Made by a program: the position numbers and the translations under genes
Notes under the pieces: model-generated
What the model was told of the DNA's origin: nothing
Seen by the model: only the letters and a program-made list of their open reading frames with translations
Database searches by the model: none
Shown: in pieces, positions 50,944-60,930 of the stretch
How the letters are laid out: every line of letters begins with the position of its first letter
Position numbering within the stretch: position 1 is the first letter of the stretch
Source: an uncultured Flavobacteriaceae bacterium
Lineage (GTDB): Bacteria > Bacteroidota > Bacteroidia > Flavobacteriales > Flavobacteriaceae
NCBI GenBank assembly: GCA_947494205.1
Contig: CANLUH010000004.1
Span: 62,001 to 126,000, forward strand
DNA length: 64,000 nt
Reading direction: 5' to 3'

Positions 50944-53900
50944 ATGAGAAAAATTACTTTACTGTTAATTTTACTTTCTTTTAGCTTTTCGCTTAGTGCG
51001 CAGATTTACTTGCAAGAAAATTTTGATACAGAAATTCCTGCTACTTGGACCATCACCGACGAAGGAGCAGCCACTGGAGATTCTTGGGCCTCTGGACAAC
51101 AAGGTGGTTTTAACGACCTAGATGGTACAGCTGGAGCTTTTGTAGACAGTGATGCCAACGGAAATGGTACACAATTAATTGAAACTTTAACATCACCTGT
51201 TTTTGATACTACAGGAGCAGTAGGACTGTTCTTAGATTTTGATCAGTTTTACAGATCAGGAGGATCAGATAGCGGTATTGTAGAGGTTTACGATGGTGCT
51301 AACTGGGTAGAAGTATTAAATCAAACTGGAACTACAGGTTCTTTTGCTACTCCAGATCAACAACACATAGACATAACAGCGTATTCTAACGCTAACATGC
51401 AAATTCGTTTTATTTACGATGATGGAGACACTTGGGCTTGGTACTGGATGATAGATAATATTGAAGTACTTAACTCATTATGTGATGTTCCTACAGCTTT
51501 AGCTGCCAATAATATTGGTGGAACTACAGCAGATATTACATGGGACATGGGAACAATAACAGCTTGGGAGTATGTAATACAAACTCCAGGAACAGGAGTT
51601 CCTACTGGAAACGGAACCATGACTACTTCTAATACTGTTAATGCCACAGCTTTAGATTTCCAAACGGATTACGAAGTTTATGTTCGTTCAGATTGTGGAG
51701 GAGGAACATATAGTGACTGGGTAGGACCTTTAAACTTTACAACAACAGTACAAACAGATTTTTCTGTAGATTGTACTGCAGGTCCACAAACCTTAAATTA
51801 CTGTTATACAGCTAATGATTCTAATGTATTTACATTTACAAGTACAGACGGTTCTGGATTAACACTAACAATTAACTCTGGTCAAGTAGAAAACAACTGG
51901 GATGAGTTAGTAGTTACAGATGTAGCTACAGGAACAGATTTAAATGCAGCAACACCTTATGGTAATGCAGGAGATGTAGGCGGATTAACATTCCAATCTT
52001 CTGGAGACAGTATTACTTTAGCAATAACATCAGATGGATCTGTAAGTTGTGATACTAACGGGTTTACACCTTTAGATGTTACAGTAGTATGTTCTACATG
52101 TACAAACCCAATAGCAGATTACGCAGTTGTTTCAGATTGTATAAACGGACCACAGTTTTTTGTTGAAACAGATATTACAGACTTAGGTACAGCAACGTCA
52201 CTTACTGTATCAGATAACCAAGGAAACTCACAAGTAGTTAGTGCAACAGGCGTTGTATCTTTTGGCCCTTTTGCAAATAATACAGATGTAGTAGTTACAG
52301 TAACTAACGATAGTGATGGTAACTGCTTTATAGTAAGCGATAGTTTAACACAAGAAGTGTGTTTAGATCAATATGTAGATTGTACAGTAGGACCTGTTAC
52401 ATTTTCTTATTGTTATACAAATAATGATGCCAATGTTTTTACTTTTAACAGTGTAGATGGTACAACACCATTAAATTTCACTATAAATGCAGGGCAAGTA
52501 GAAAATGGTTGGGATGAATTAGTTATTCTTGATTCAGACGGTACAACAGATTTAAATGCAGCTACACCTTACGGTAATGGAGGTGATGTTTCTGGTATAA
52601 CATACCAATCTACAGGAAGTTCAATCTCTTTCCAAGTACAATCAGATGGTTCTGTAAACTGTTCAGGGAATGGTTTTACTCCATTAGACATTACAGTATC
52701 TTGTGCAACTTGTATTAACCCAACAGCAACTTATGCAATAGTAGACGATTGCGATAATGGAGACCAATTCTTTGTAGATGTAAATGTTACATCTATAGGA
52801 GATGCAACTTCTTTATTAATTGAAGATAACCAAGGTAGTACAGGTGTATCTGTTACTGCAGCAGGAACAACACAATTTGGACCTTACCCATTCTTAACAG
52901 ATATTATTTTCACTATTAGTAACGAACAAGATAGTAACTGTGTCATTACAAGTCCAGCTATTCAGTTAGCTGCTTGTCCACCAGAAAATGATAACTGTAT
53001 AGATGCAACAGTAGCTGCAGTAAACGATGGCTTCTTATGTGAAGTAAGCACTCCTGGAACATTAGTAGAAGCCACTAGTTCTGGACTTCCAACAGGAAGT
53101 TGTGCTGGAGATGCAGACGACGATGTTTGGTTTCAATTTACTGCATTAAGTGAATTTCAATTAATTGCATTAACAAATTTACAAGGTAGTGACACCTTCG
53201 ATATCGATATGGTATTATACGAAGGTACTTGCGACGCTTTAGTAGAAATAGATTGTTTTGCAGGATTCCCTGCTGCCGATATAACACCACAGTTAATTAT
53301 TGGAGACACTTATTTTATTAGAATATTCTCTGGAGGTAGTGATTCGGAAACAACAACTTTCGATTTATGTATTACACCATATATTCCACCAACAAATATC
53401 ACTTGTGAAGATAGTGAAAACTTCTGTCCAGCAGGAGAAGATGGAGGAGCTCTTTATATCTCTAATGTTATAGATATGCCAAACAATGCTTCTGTTGCGT
53501 GTTTAGGAACCATTCCTAACCCAACTTATAGTGTTCTTGAAATTGGTACTTCTGGAGATATCTTAGTAGAAATTGTTCAAAATACAGCATTCGATGTTAA
53601 TGAAAATCCAATAGGAAACACACTAGATGTAGATTACGTTTTATGGGGACCTTTTAGCCCAGACGAAGATTATTGTAATTTAAACTTAGAAGTAGATTGT
53701 CCTACTTGTCCTAATAACACAACAGATCCAGATTTTTATCCTTTTGGGAATATTGCAGATTGTAGTTATTCTGCTGCTGCCATAGAAAACTTTACATTAG
53801 AAGGTGCTGTAGAAGGAGATTTCTATTTAATTCTAGTAACAAACTTTGCTAACGACCCTGGAATTATTCAAATTACACAAACAAACATGACTAATACTGA

Positions 53901-55335
53901 TGCAGGAACATTAAGTTCTGCAATAGAAGTAGAAATTGTTAGTAATGATGCATTCTTTGATGATGCAGATAACGATCCTTCAACACCAAGTGTAGCAAAT
54001 GTATGTGGATTAGATTCGATTATTATTGAAGCAGATTCTTCTTTTGCAGATTTATATGAATGGTCTGTAAATGGTATTTTCGATCCAACATTAACAGGAC
54101 CTTCAGTTACAGTTACAGAATCTAACACCTATAGTGTAACAGTTTACGATACACAATGTGATGGTTTCGATACGCAAACTGTAATAGTAAATTTATATCA
54201 AGATCCTTTAGTTAATGTTGTTCCAGATGATGAAATTAGTATTATTACCTGCGATGATGAATCAGGAGACGGTATAGAAGACTTCGATTTTAGTGGATTA
54301 AGTAGTATTATATTAGATTTCCCAGGACAAAATCCAGCAGATTTTGTTGTAACATATCATGAAACTTTAGCAGATGCTCAGGCGGGAACGAACCCTATAG
54401 CATCACCTTACTCGGCTACAGACGGCACTATAATATATGTTAGAGTTGAAGATATTGACGCTGTTGGTTCTGGATCCGGATGTGCTAGTACAAACACATC
54501 ATTTACATTAACGGTATTAGGAGCACTACCTAATGCAACTAGTGTAGATATGGAATTATGTGATGACGACTCTAGAGATGGAACAGAATCTTTCGACTTA
54601 GAATCTAACTCACCTAACATTTTAAATGGTCAAGACCCTGCTACATTTGTAGTATCGTATTACGTAAACCAACTTGATGCTGAAGCTGGAGTAAATGCTT
54701 TAACATCTCCGTATGATAATATAAGTAACCCGCAAACTATTTATGCTAGAGTTGAAAACACTTCTGCATCAGATTGTTTTAAAGTGACTCCTTTTGAGTT
54801 AATCGTTAATGATATTCCTGTATCATCGTTTACTCCAGATTTTGATTATGAAGTATGCCCTAATGCAACAGTACCAATTACAATTACAGCTACTGCCGAA
54901 AACTATACAGAAGCAGAAGTTACTATTGCATGGTATAATGAAGGCGTCTTAATACCTGGGGAAACAAGTTTAGACTTAGACACTGTATTAACAGAAGGCA
55001 CATATACTATTGAAACAACGTTTAACGCTACAGGTTGTACAGCTACTGCAGATATTTTTGTAGTAGAACTTCCTACTTGTGTAATTCCTCAAGGTATTTC
55101 GCCAAATGGAGATGGTCTTAATGATATTTTCGATTTAAGTAGCTACGATGTTCAAAGTTTAACAATTTATAATAGAAATGGTACTGAAGTATATTCTAAA
55201 ACAGATTACTTAAATGAATGGCACGGACAGTCTAAAAATGGAGATGAACTTCCTGTTGGAACTTATTATTACGTTATGAAATATCAAAACGTTAAAGTAA
55301 AATCTGCATGGGTATATATTAATAGAGCAAACTAA
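50944..55335 (+). CDS. Large T9SS-secreted adhesin-like protein with gliding-type C-terminal domain
   Basis: 1463 residues. Signal peptide (cut near LSAQ, 20). Domains in order: a MAM/lectin-like sandwich (about 22-178, ending WMIDNIEVL); a fibronectin type III domain (about 181-268); two tandem copies of a 203-residue module (275-477 and 478-680) each opening VDC and containing GQVEN.WDELV; a PPC-like domain with WFQFTALSEFQLI (about 685-815); further Ig-like modules, two of which share CDD(E/D)S; and a C-terminal gliding-motility type B sorting domain with GISPNGDGLNDIFD and TIYNRNGTEVYSK. It has many cysteines. It is the first gene of an operon with PorP/SprF and OmpA partners, the pattern of secreted cell-surface filament or adhesin systems. 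Confidence 0.9.
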   Translation: MRKITLLLILLSFSFSLSAQIYLQENFDTEIPATWTITDEGAATGDSWASGQQGGFNDLDGTAGAFVDSDANGNGTQLIETLTSPVFDTTGAVGLFLDFDQFYRSGGSDSGIVEVYDGANWVEVLNQTGTTGSFATPDQQHIDITAYSNANMQIRFIYDDGDTWAWYWMIDNIEVLNSLCDVPTALAANNIGGTTADITWDMGTITAWEYVIQTPGTGVPTGNGTMTTSNTVNATALDFQTDYEVYVRSDCGGGTYSDWVGPLNFTTTVQTDFSVDCTAGPQTLNYCYTANDSNVFTFTSTDGSGLTLTINSGQVENNWDELVVTDVATGTDLNAATPYGNAGDVGGLTFQSSGDSITLAITSDGSVSCDTNGFTPLDVTVVCSTCTNPIADYAVVSDCINGPQFFVETDITDLGTATSLTVSDNQGNSQVVSATGVVSFGPFANNTDVVVTVTNDSDGNCFIVSDSLTQEVCLDQYVDCTVGPVTFSYCYTNNDANVFTFNSVDGTTPLNFTINAGQVENGWDELVILDSDGTTDLNAATPYGNGGDVSGITYQSTGSSISFQVQSDGSVNCSGNGFTPLDITVSCATCINPTATYAIVDDCDNGDQFFVDVNVTSIGDATSLLIEDNQGSTGVSVTAAGTTQFGPYPFLTDIIFTISNEQDSNCVITSPAIQLAACPPENDNCIDATVAAVNDGFLCEVSTPGTLVEATSSGLPTGSCAGDADDDVWFQFTALSEFQLIALTNLQGSDTFDIDMVLYEGTCDALVEIDCFAGFPAADITPQLIIGDTYFIRIFSGGSDSETTTFDLCITPYIPPTNITCEDSENFCPAGEDGGALYISNVIDMPNNASVACLGTIPNPTYSVLEIGTSGDILVEIVQNTAFDVNENPIGNTLDVDYVLWGPFSPDEDYCNLNLEVDCPTCPNNTTDPDFYPFGNIADCSYSAAAIENFTLEGAVEGDFYLILVTNFANDPGIIQITQTNMTNTDAGTLSSAIEVEIVSNDAFFDDADNDPSTPSVANVCGLDSIIIEADSSFADLYEWSVNGIFDPTLTGPSVTVTESNTYSVTVYDTQCDGFDTQTVIVNLYQDPLVNVVPDDEISIITCDDESGDGIEDFDFSGLSSIILDFPGQNPADFVVTYHETLADAQAGTNPIASPYSATDGTIIYVRVEDIDAVGSGSGCASTNTSFTLTVLGALPNATSVDMELCDDDSRDGTESFDLESNSPNILNGQDPATFVVSYYVNQLDAEAGVNALTSPYDNISNPQTIYARVENTSASDCFKVTPFELIVNDIPVSSFTPDFDYEVCPNATVPITITATAENYTEAEVTIAWYNEGVLIPGETSLDLDTVLTEGTYTIETTFNATGCTATADIFVVELPTCVIPQGISPNGDGLNDIFDLSSYDVQSLTIYNRNGTEVYSKTDYLNEWHGQSKNGDELPVGTYYYVMKYQNVKVKSAWVYINRAN
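51766..52980 (+). repeat. Tandem 609-bp module duplication inside the adhesin gene
   Basis: Two successive segments of about 203 codons (51766-52374 and 52375-about 52980) encode the same module; many runs are shared at protein level (for example TDLNAATPYGN and NGFTPLD). They have diverged at DNA level, so this is an old in-frame duplication and not a recent recombination product. Confidence 0.8.
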
Positions 55336-55364
55336 ATAGTATCATTTTTTTGAAAATAACACCA

Positions 55365-56273
55365 ATGAAAAAACTAATATATACCATTTTCATATTCTTG
55401 TTAGGCTACCAATTATATGCACAACAAGACCCACAGTATACACAGTATATGTATAATATGAATGTAATAAACCCAGCATACGCTGGGTCTACAGGAACCG
55501 TATCTATTGGCGCTCTTTACAGAAGCCAATGGGTAGGTTTAGAAGGCGCACCTAATACAGGTACATTGTCTATACATTCTCCAGTAGGTAACCGTGTAGG
55601 TCTTGGGTTCTCGTTAATAAATGACGAAATTGGACCAGTAAATGAAACCAATGCTTACGTAGATTTCTCTTATACATTACCGTTAGGAGGCACTAAATTA
55701 GCCTTTGGTTTAAAAGCAGGAGCCACGTTCCACAATATCGGTTTAGTAAACTTAGATCTTATAGACTCTGGAGATTTATTCTTCTCGGAGAATGTAGATG
55801 AGTTAACACCAAATGTAGGAGCTGGGGTTTATTTCTATAAACCAAACAAATACTATATTTCTGCTTCTATGCCAAATATTTTAAATGGTACACACTTAGA
55901 CTTAAATGGTACAAAAATAGGATCTGAGACAGAGCATTTCTTTGCAGCAGCAGGATATGTATTCGATTTATCAGAAAACTTTAAGTTAAAGCCTCATGCT
56001 TTAGCTAAACTAGCTTTTGATGCTCCAGTAAGTTACGATGTAAACTTAAACCTTTTTATGTACAATGTAGTAGAAATAGGAGCTGGTTACCGTTTAGAGG
56101 ATTCTTTTAGTGGTATGATAAACTTTATGGTATCTCCAAACTTAAGAATTGGTTATGCTTACGATAGTATACAATCGGACTTAGATGTTGTTACAAACTC
56201 ATCTCACGAGATATTTATAAACTTCGATATCTTCTTACCTAAGAAAGTATCACGTTCACCACGTTATTTCTAA
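55365..56273 (+). CDS. Type IX secretion system membrane protein, PorP/SprF family
   Basis: 302 residues, outer-membrane barrel. Signal peptide (near QLYAQ, 20), then QQDPQYTQYMYNMNVINPAYAG, the hallmark of the PorP/SprF family. Members pair with one T9SS substrate encoded next to them and help to attach it to the surface or to motor tracks. It lies 29 bases after the adhesin stop, so it is that protein's partner. Start at MKKLIYTIFIF (55365); a TTG five codons upstream was not chosen. Confidence 0.93.
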   Translation: MKKLIYTIFIFLLGYQLYAQQDPQYTQYMYNMNVINPAYAGSTGTVSIGALYRSQWVGLEGAPNTGTLSIHSPVGNRVGLGFSLINDEIGPVNETNAYVDFSYTLPLGGTKLAFGLKAGATFHNIGLVNLDLIDSGDLFFSENVDELTPNVGAGVYFYKPNKYYISASMPNILNGTHLDLNGTKIGSETEHFFAAAGYVFDLSENFKLKPHALAKLAFDAPVSYDVNLNLFMYNVVEIGAGYRLEDSFSGMINFMVSPNLRIGYAYDSIQSDLDVVTNSSHEIFINFDIFLPKKVSRSPRYF

Positions 56274-56286
56274 TTGTTGAAATAAT

Positions 56287-58176
56287 ATGAAAAATATACT
56301 ATCTCTAATATTAATCTGCTTATGTAGCTATAATTTAGTGGCCCAAAATAAAGCGACTAAAACAGCAGATAAGCATTTTGATAAGTTAGAATTTGTAGCA
56401 GCCATTACAGCCTATAATAAGCTTGTTAAAAATGGCAAAGCAGATGTCTATGTATACACTCGATTAGCAGAAGCTAATTACAATATTTTTAATACTGTAG
56501 AAGCCGAACGTTGGTATGCAAAGGCTGTAGAAAACTCTAAGGATTCTGAAACTAGATATCGTTATGCTCAAATGCTTAAGGCAAATGGTAAATATGAACC
56601 ATCAAATAAGCAAATGGAACTATTTGCTGCTTCTAATCCTAAAGATTCTCGAGCTGAAGCGTTTGTAAAAAACCCTAATTATTTAAATAAAATCCTAGCA
56701 AGACCAAATAAAGTTGATATTAAAAACTTGGCAATAAACTCTAAAACATCAGATTTTGGAGCCATGGTTTTAGATAATACGCTTTATATAACCTCAGCAA
56801 GAAATAGCTCAAGAAGTAATTATGGATGGAATAAGCAACCTTTTTTAGATATCTATACGTATAAGATTAAAGAAAATGGTAGTTATTCAGAAGAAACATT
56901 ACTTGGTAACACTATAAACACTAAATACCATGAAGGTTTAGTTTCTTTTACTCCAGATGGAAAAACCATGTACTTTTCTAGAGAAAGCTTTTTCGATAAA
57001 AGTGCTGAATCTAATACTAAATTTAGTGTTTTACATTTATTTAAAGCCACTAAAAAAGGAGACAAATGGGGCAAAGTAAAGTCGTTAGCAATAAATAAAA
57101 AAAGTTACTCTATTAAAAACCCTTCTGTAAGTAAAGATGGTAAAACGTTATATTTTGCATCAGATATGCCCGGTGGATTTGGAGGGTTCGATATTTACAA
57201 AACAACTATTAAAAGTAATGGTGTTTTAGGAAAACCTAAAAACCTAGGTTCTACAATTAATACGCAAGGTCAGGAAATGTTTCCGTTTATTAGTGAGGAA
57301 AACACACTATACTTTTCTTCTAACGGACATTTAGGACTTGGAGGACTAGATGTGTTTTTTATTACTGAAAACGATGGAGAACTATCACCGTTACGAAATA
57401 TAGGTACACCAATAAATAGTAATGGAGATGATTTTGCTTTTAATATTGATGCTTCAGGAAATGGTTTTGTTTCTTCTAATAGAACTGGAGGAAAAGGTAG
57501 CGATGATATTTATGCCATAAAGAAAGTATTACCTCTATGCAATGTTGAAACTATAGTTTCTGTAGAAAACTCAGAAACAGGTATACCAATCGCTAATGCT
57601 ACAGTTACTTTATTAGACAATAAAGGTAACAGCATCGCTTCAGAAACTAGTAACGCAAATGGTATTGTAGTATTTAACTTAGAATGTGATAGTACAATTA
57701 ATCTTACAGCAATAGCTGAGACATACAAAAATGGTACTTTAAAAGTTTCTGGTACACAAGAAGAAACATTTAATATAGAATTAAAGTTAGACCCTTTAAA
57801 GAAAATTATTGTTGCTGATCGTGTTCTTTTAGAACCTATTTATTTCGATTATAATAAAGCGGATATTACTAGCCAAGGTGCCTCAGAATTGAATAAGTTA
57901 ATTTTAATAATGAAGAACTATCCAAAAATGGTTATTAATGCTAAATCTCATACAGATAATCGTGGTAAGGCCACTTACAATAAAACACTATCTAGTAAAA
58001 GAGCAAAATCTACTGTAGATTATATAATTTCTAAGGGTATAGAAGCTTCTAGAATTAGCGGAGAAGGCATGGGAGAAAGTGAACCATTATATAAATGTGG
58101 TAACAACTGTACAGAAGAACAACATCAGGCCAATCGCCGTTCGGAATTTATAATTGTTAGCGGAGGACCTAAATAA
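56287..58176 (+). CDS. TPR-PD40-OmpA family protein of the T9SS operon
   Basis: 629 residues. Signal peptide (near LVAQ, 20); TPR-like helices (about 25-135, KLVKNGKADVYVYTRLAEANYN); a WD40-like PD40 propeller (about 150-410, with VSFTPDGKTMYFSRE and PSVSKDGKTLYFASDMPGGFGG); a CarboxypepD-type beta domain (about 420-500); and a C-terminal OmpA domain (about 515-629) with FDYNKADITSQGASEL and HTDNRGKATYN. It resembles PorE/SprE-type accessory proteins that hold a T9SS complex to peptidoglycan. Third gene of the adhesin operon, 13 bases after PorP. Confidence 0.9.
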   Translation: MKNILSLILICLCSYNLVAQNKATKTADKHFDKLEFVAAITAYNKLVKNGKADVYVYTRLAEANYNIFNTVEAERWYAKAVENSKDSETRYRYAQMLKANGKYEPSNKQMELFAASNPKDSRAEAFVKNPNYLNKILARPNKVDIKNLAINSKTSDFGAMVLDNTLYITSARNSSRSNYGWNKQPFLDIYTYKIKENGSYSEETLLGNTINTKYHEGLVSFTPDGKTMYFSRESFFDKSAESNTKFSVLHLFKATKKGDKWGKVKSLAINKKSYSIKNPSVSKDGKTLYFASDMPGGFGGFDIYKTTIKSNGVLGKPKNLGSTINTQGQEMFPFISEENTLYFSSNGHLGLGGLDVFFITENDGELSPLRNIGTPINSNGDDFAFNIDASGNGFVSSNRTGGKGSDDIYAIKKVLPLCNVETIVSVENSETGIPIANATVTLLDNKGNSIASETSNANGIVVFNLECDSTINLTAIAETYKNGTLKVSGTQEETFNIELKLDPLKKIIVADRVLLEPIYFDYNKADITSQGASELNKLILIMKNYPKMVINAKSHTDNRGKATYNKTLSSKRAKSTVDYIISKGIEASRISGEGMGESEPLYKCGNNCTEEQHQANRRSEFIIVSGGPK

Positions 58177-58216
58177 AATTATTATTATTATTAAAAGTAA
58201 GTATAAATAAAAAAAA

Positions 58217-58249
58217 CAGCTTCAAAAAAATATATGAAGCTGGTTTTTT
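58217..58249 (+). terminator. Terminator of the T9SS adhesin operon
   Basis: CAGCTTCA (58217-58224) pairs with TGAAGCTG (58235-58242), then a run of T to 58250. A short (ATT)n run lies between it and the stop. Confidence 0.75.
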
Positions 58250-58278
58250 TATTTATATACACTAAGTAAATGTCGTAT

Positions 58279-59820
58279 CTACATTTTCATTAACCAAGTA
58301 CGTACATCTACTTCTTGTTTAATAATAGATCGTAATTCTTCTATTTTAACGCGTTTTTGTTCCATAGTATCTCTATGACGAATTGTTACGGTGTTATCCT
58401 CTAATCCTTCATGGTCTACAGTAATACAAAATGGTGTACCGTTTGCATCTTGACGACGATAACGTCTACCCACAGCATCTTTTTCATCATAAGCCACATT
58501 AAAGTCCCATTTTAAATCTTCAACAATTTTTTTGGCAACTTCTGGTAAACCATCTCTTTTAATTAATGGCAAAACAGCAGCTTTAAATGGTGCTAAAACA
58601 GCCGGCAAACGCAGTACTGTTCTTGTTGTATTATTGTCTAGTTCTTCTTCTTCTAGTGCATTAGAGAATATGGCTAAAAACATACGATCTAAACCTATTG
58701 AGGTTTCTAAAACATAGGGTGTATAACTCTTATTTTCTTCATGATCGAAGTATTGTAGTTTTTTACCAGAATGTTCTTCATGCGCTTTTAAATCGAAATC
58801 TGTACGCGAATGTATCCCTTCTAATTCTTTAAAACCAAAAGGAAACTTAAATTCTATATCTGTCGCTGCATCTGCATAATGTGCTAATTTTTCATGATCG
58901 TGGAAACGGTAATTACCCTCTCCTAATCCTAAAGACAAATGCCATTTCATTCTAGCTTCTTTCCAATGCTTAAACCATTCACTTTGTGTTCCTGGTTTAA
59001 TAAAAAATTGCATTTCCATCTGTTCAAACTCACGCATTCTAAATATAAACTGTCTTGCTACAATTTCGTTTCTAAATGCTTTTCCTGTTTGCGCAATACC
59101 AAAAGGCAATTTCATACGCCCAGTTTTTTGAACATTCAAGAAGTTTACAAAAATACCTTGAGCCGTTTCTGGTCTCAGGTATAAATCCATAGCACTTTCG
59201 GCAGAAGCCCCTAACTTAGTTCCAAACATTAAGTTAAACTGCTTAACGTCTGTCCAATTTTTACTTCCTGTTAATGGATCTGCTATTTCTAATTCTTCAA
59301 TTAATGCTTTTACATCTGCTAAATCTTCATTTTCTAATGAGCGACCTAAACGAGATAGAATGGTATCAATTTTTTCTTGATATCCTAAAACACGAGGGTT
59401 CGTTGAAAGAAATTCAGCTTTATTAAAGGCATCTCCAAAACGTTTAGTTGCCTTTTTAACTTCCTTTTCAATCTTTGTTTCAATCTTTAAACAATAATCT
59501 TCAACTAACACGTCTGCTCTGTAACGCTTTTTAGAATCTTTATTATCTATTAACGGATCATTAAAAGCATCAACATGTCCCGAGGCTTTCCAAGTGGTAG
59601 GATGCATAAATATAGCAGAATCTAATCCTACAATATTATCATTCATTTGTACCATGGCTCTCCACCAATAGTCTCTTATGTTTTTCTTTAATTCGACACC
59701 GTTTTGCGCGTAATCATATACTGCACTTAAACCGTCGTATATTTCACTACTCTGAAACACATATCCGTATTCCTTAGCATGTGATATTACTTTTTTAAAT
59801 TTATCGTCTTGATTTGCCAT
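58279..59820 (-). CDS. glyS: Glycyl-tRNA synthetase (dimeric type)
   Basis: 513 residues, class II aminoacyl-tRNA synthetase of the alpha2 type. Marks are the N-terminal FKKVISHAKEYGYVFQSSEIYDGLSAVYDYAQNG, motif 2 region FRNEIVARQFIFRMREFEQMEMQFF and the active-site motif 3 ending ETSIGLDRMFLAIF, then the anticodon-binding domain (DNTVTIRHRDTMEQKRV). Start set at MANQDDKFKK (59820), nine codons inside the longest frame, because it follows directly on a -7 box and matches the family. Probably near-leaderless. Confidence 0.96.
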   Translation of the reverse strand: MANQDDKFKKVISHAKEYGYVFQSSEIYDGLSAVYDYAQNGVELKKNIRDYWWRAMVQMNDNIVGLDSAIFMHPTTWKASGHVDAFNDPLIDNKDSKKRYRADVLVEDYCLKIETKIEKEVKKATKRFGDAFNKAEFLSTNPRVLGYQEKIDTILSRLGRSLENEDLADVKALIEELEIADPLTGSKNWTDVKQFNLMFGTKLGASAESAMDLYLRPETAQGIFVNFLNVQKTGRMKLPFGIAQTGKAFRNEIVARQFIFRMREFEQMEMQFFIKPGTQSEWFKHWKEARMKWHLSLGLGEGNYRFHDHEKLAHYADAATDIEFKFPFGFKELEGIHSRTDFDLKAHEEHSGKKLQYFDHEENKSYTPYVLETSIGLDRMFLAIFSNALEEEELDNNTTRTVLRLPAVLAPFKAAVLPLIKRDGLPEVAKKIVEDLKWDFNVAYDEKDAVGRRYRRQDANGTPFCITVDHEGLEDNTVTIRHRDTMEQKRVKIEELRSIIKQEVDVRTWLMKM

Positions 59821-59824
59821 GGCG

Positions 59825-59832
59825 CAAAAATA
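59825..59832 (-). promoter_or_regulatory. -7 box next to the glyS start
   Basis: On the minus strand TATTTTTG (59832-59825) matches TAnnTTTG, with CGCC before the ATG, the same as before uppP. Confidence 0.5.
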
Positions 59833-59834
59833 TA

Positions 59835-59864
59835 AAAACCGCTCCAAATTAATGGAGCGGTTTT
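59835..59864 (-). terminator. Terminator of the coiled-coil protein gene
   Basis: AAAACCGCTCCA and TGGAGCGGTTTT pair as a 12-bp stem with a 6-nt loop, with T residues after it on the minus strand; it lies between the 59885 stop and the glyS start. Confidence 0.8.
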
Positions 59865-59884
59865 ACAAAAATTGTGAGGGTATT

Positions 59885-60760
59885 TTACTTTAATTCAATG
59901 GATGTGCTACCTAAACTTACTGCTTTATGATAAACACTAACAAAATAGGTACCTTTAACTAAAGTTTCATTTGCATCTGTTTTTATAAACGAGCATACTT
60001 TTTTAGATTCATTATCGTAATTAACTTCTATCTTTTTGGAATATATTAATGACGATTTTCCAAAATTGACAGCGCCTTTGTCGGCTATAATATTATTTCT
60101 TGGATTTAAAACTTGAATGTACAAATCTTTATTCCCGCTATTTATAAGTGCGTTATCCTCTAATGTAAAACAAACATGTATTTGTTTAGCATTACTTGCA
60201 TAACGTGTTTTAATCGGTTTTCCAGAGGCATTAATACGCTTAATTGCTTCTACAGTAAAATCTGCTACATCTATAGCTAGAGTGACATTTGGTGATGTTT
60301 GCTGACTAAGTTCTTTATTTGAGGTGTTGAGTGCTTTTAATGTATTACTCTTTACATTCGACACTTTACTTATGGTTTTGTCTTCTAACTTTAAGTTATT
60401 AACAACCGCAGGCATTTCTTTATTTTCTTCTTTAAAGACTTCTACTATTTGCTTCTCTGTACTAGATATTAAAGATGCATTAGGTTTTAACATTTTAACA
60501 GAATCTAGGATACTGTTAATTTTTTGCTTCGTTTTTTCAAGTTCTACATTAGTCTTTTTGTTTTCTACTACGACTAATTCATAACTTGAAATCATTTCAG
60601 ATAATTCATTTTCTACAAGTTTATGTTCTTGCTCTATAAATTCCTGATTTACTTTTAGTTTATTGTAGTTTACATAACTAAATATGCTTAACCCTACAAT
60701 TGTTATTACCAATGAACCTATAATTAATCTGTAGTTAAAAAATTGAGGGTTAACTATCAT
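59885..60760 (-). CDS. Membrane-anchored coiled-coil protein, hypothetical
   Basis: 291 residues. One membrane helix near 11-31 (RLIIGSLVITIVGLSIFSYVN), a coiled coil of about 60 residues (about 36-100, with EHKLVENELSEMISSYEL), a disordered linker, then a beta domain (about 155-291) of immunoglobulin-like type (IHVCFTLEDNALINSGNKDLYIQVLNP...KGTYFVSVYHKA). The C-terminal domain would be in the periplasm. I recognise no named family, though this helix-coil-sandwich plan occurs in several flavobacterial proteins. Function unknown. Confidence 0.7.
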   Translation of the reverse strand: MIVNPQFFNYRLIIGSLVITIVGLSIFSYVNYNKLKVNQEFIEQEHKLVENELSEMISSYELVVVENKKTNVELEKTKQKINSILDSVKMLKPNASLISSTEKQIVEVFKEENKEMPAVVNNLKLEDKTISKVSNVKSNTLKALNTSNKELSQQTSPNVTLAIDVADFTVEAIKRINASGKPIKTRYASNAKQIHVCFTLEDNALINSGNKDLYIQVLNPRNNIIADKGAVNFGKSSLIYSKKIEVNYDNESKKVCSFIKTDANETLVKGTYFVSVYHKAVSLGSTSIELK

Positions 60761-60930
60761 TCTAATTATATTATGTTATAACTAAACTAGTAAAATAAGA
60801 TTGTACCAATATTGTTTAATCGACAAAATGATAAAATAATTGTTAAAAGTCCTATTAACACACAAATTATAATATAAAATATAACTTTCATTTCCTTTTT
60901 GTAAATTTATAAGCAAACCCTTAACTAACT

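Noticed and set aside
55350-55364. TTG start five codons before PorP
   Set aside because: The ATG at 55365 begins a normal signal peptide (MKKLIYTIF), while the TTG adds KITP-type residues not expected there.
58178-58196. (ATT)n run before the terminator as a phase-variable repeat
   Set aside because: It is short, lies after the stop codon of the OmpA gene, and cannot shift any reading frame.
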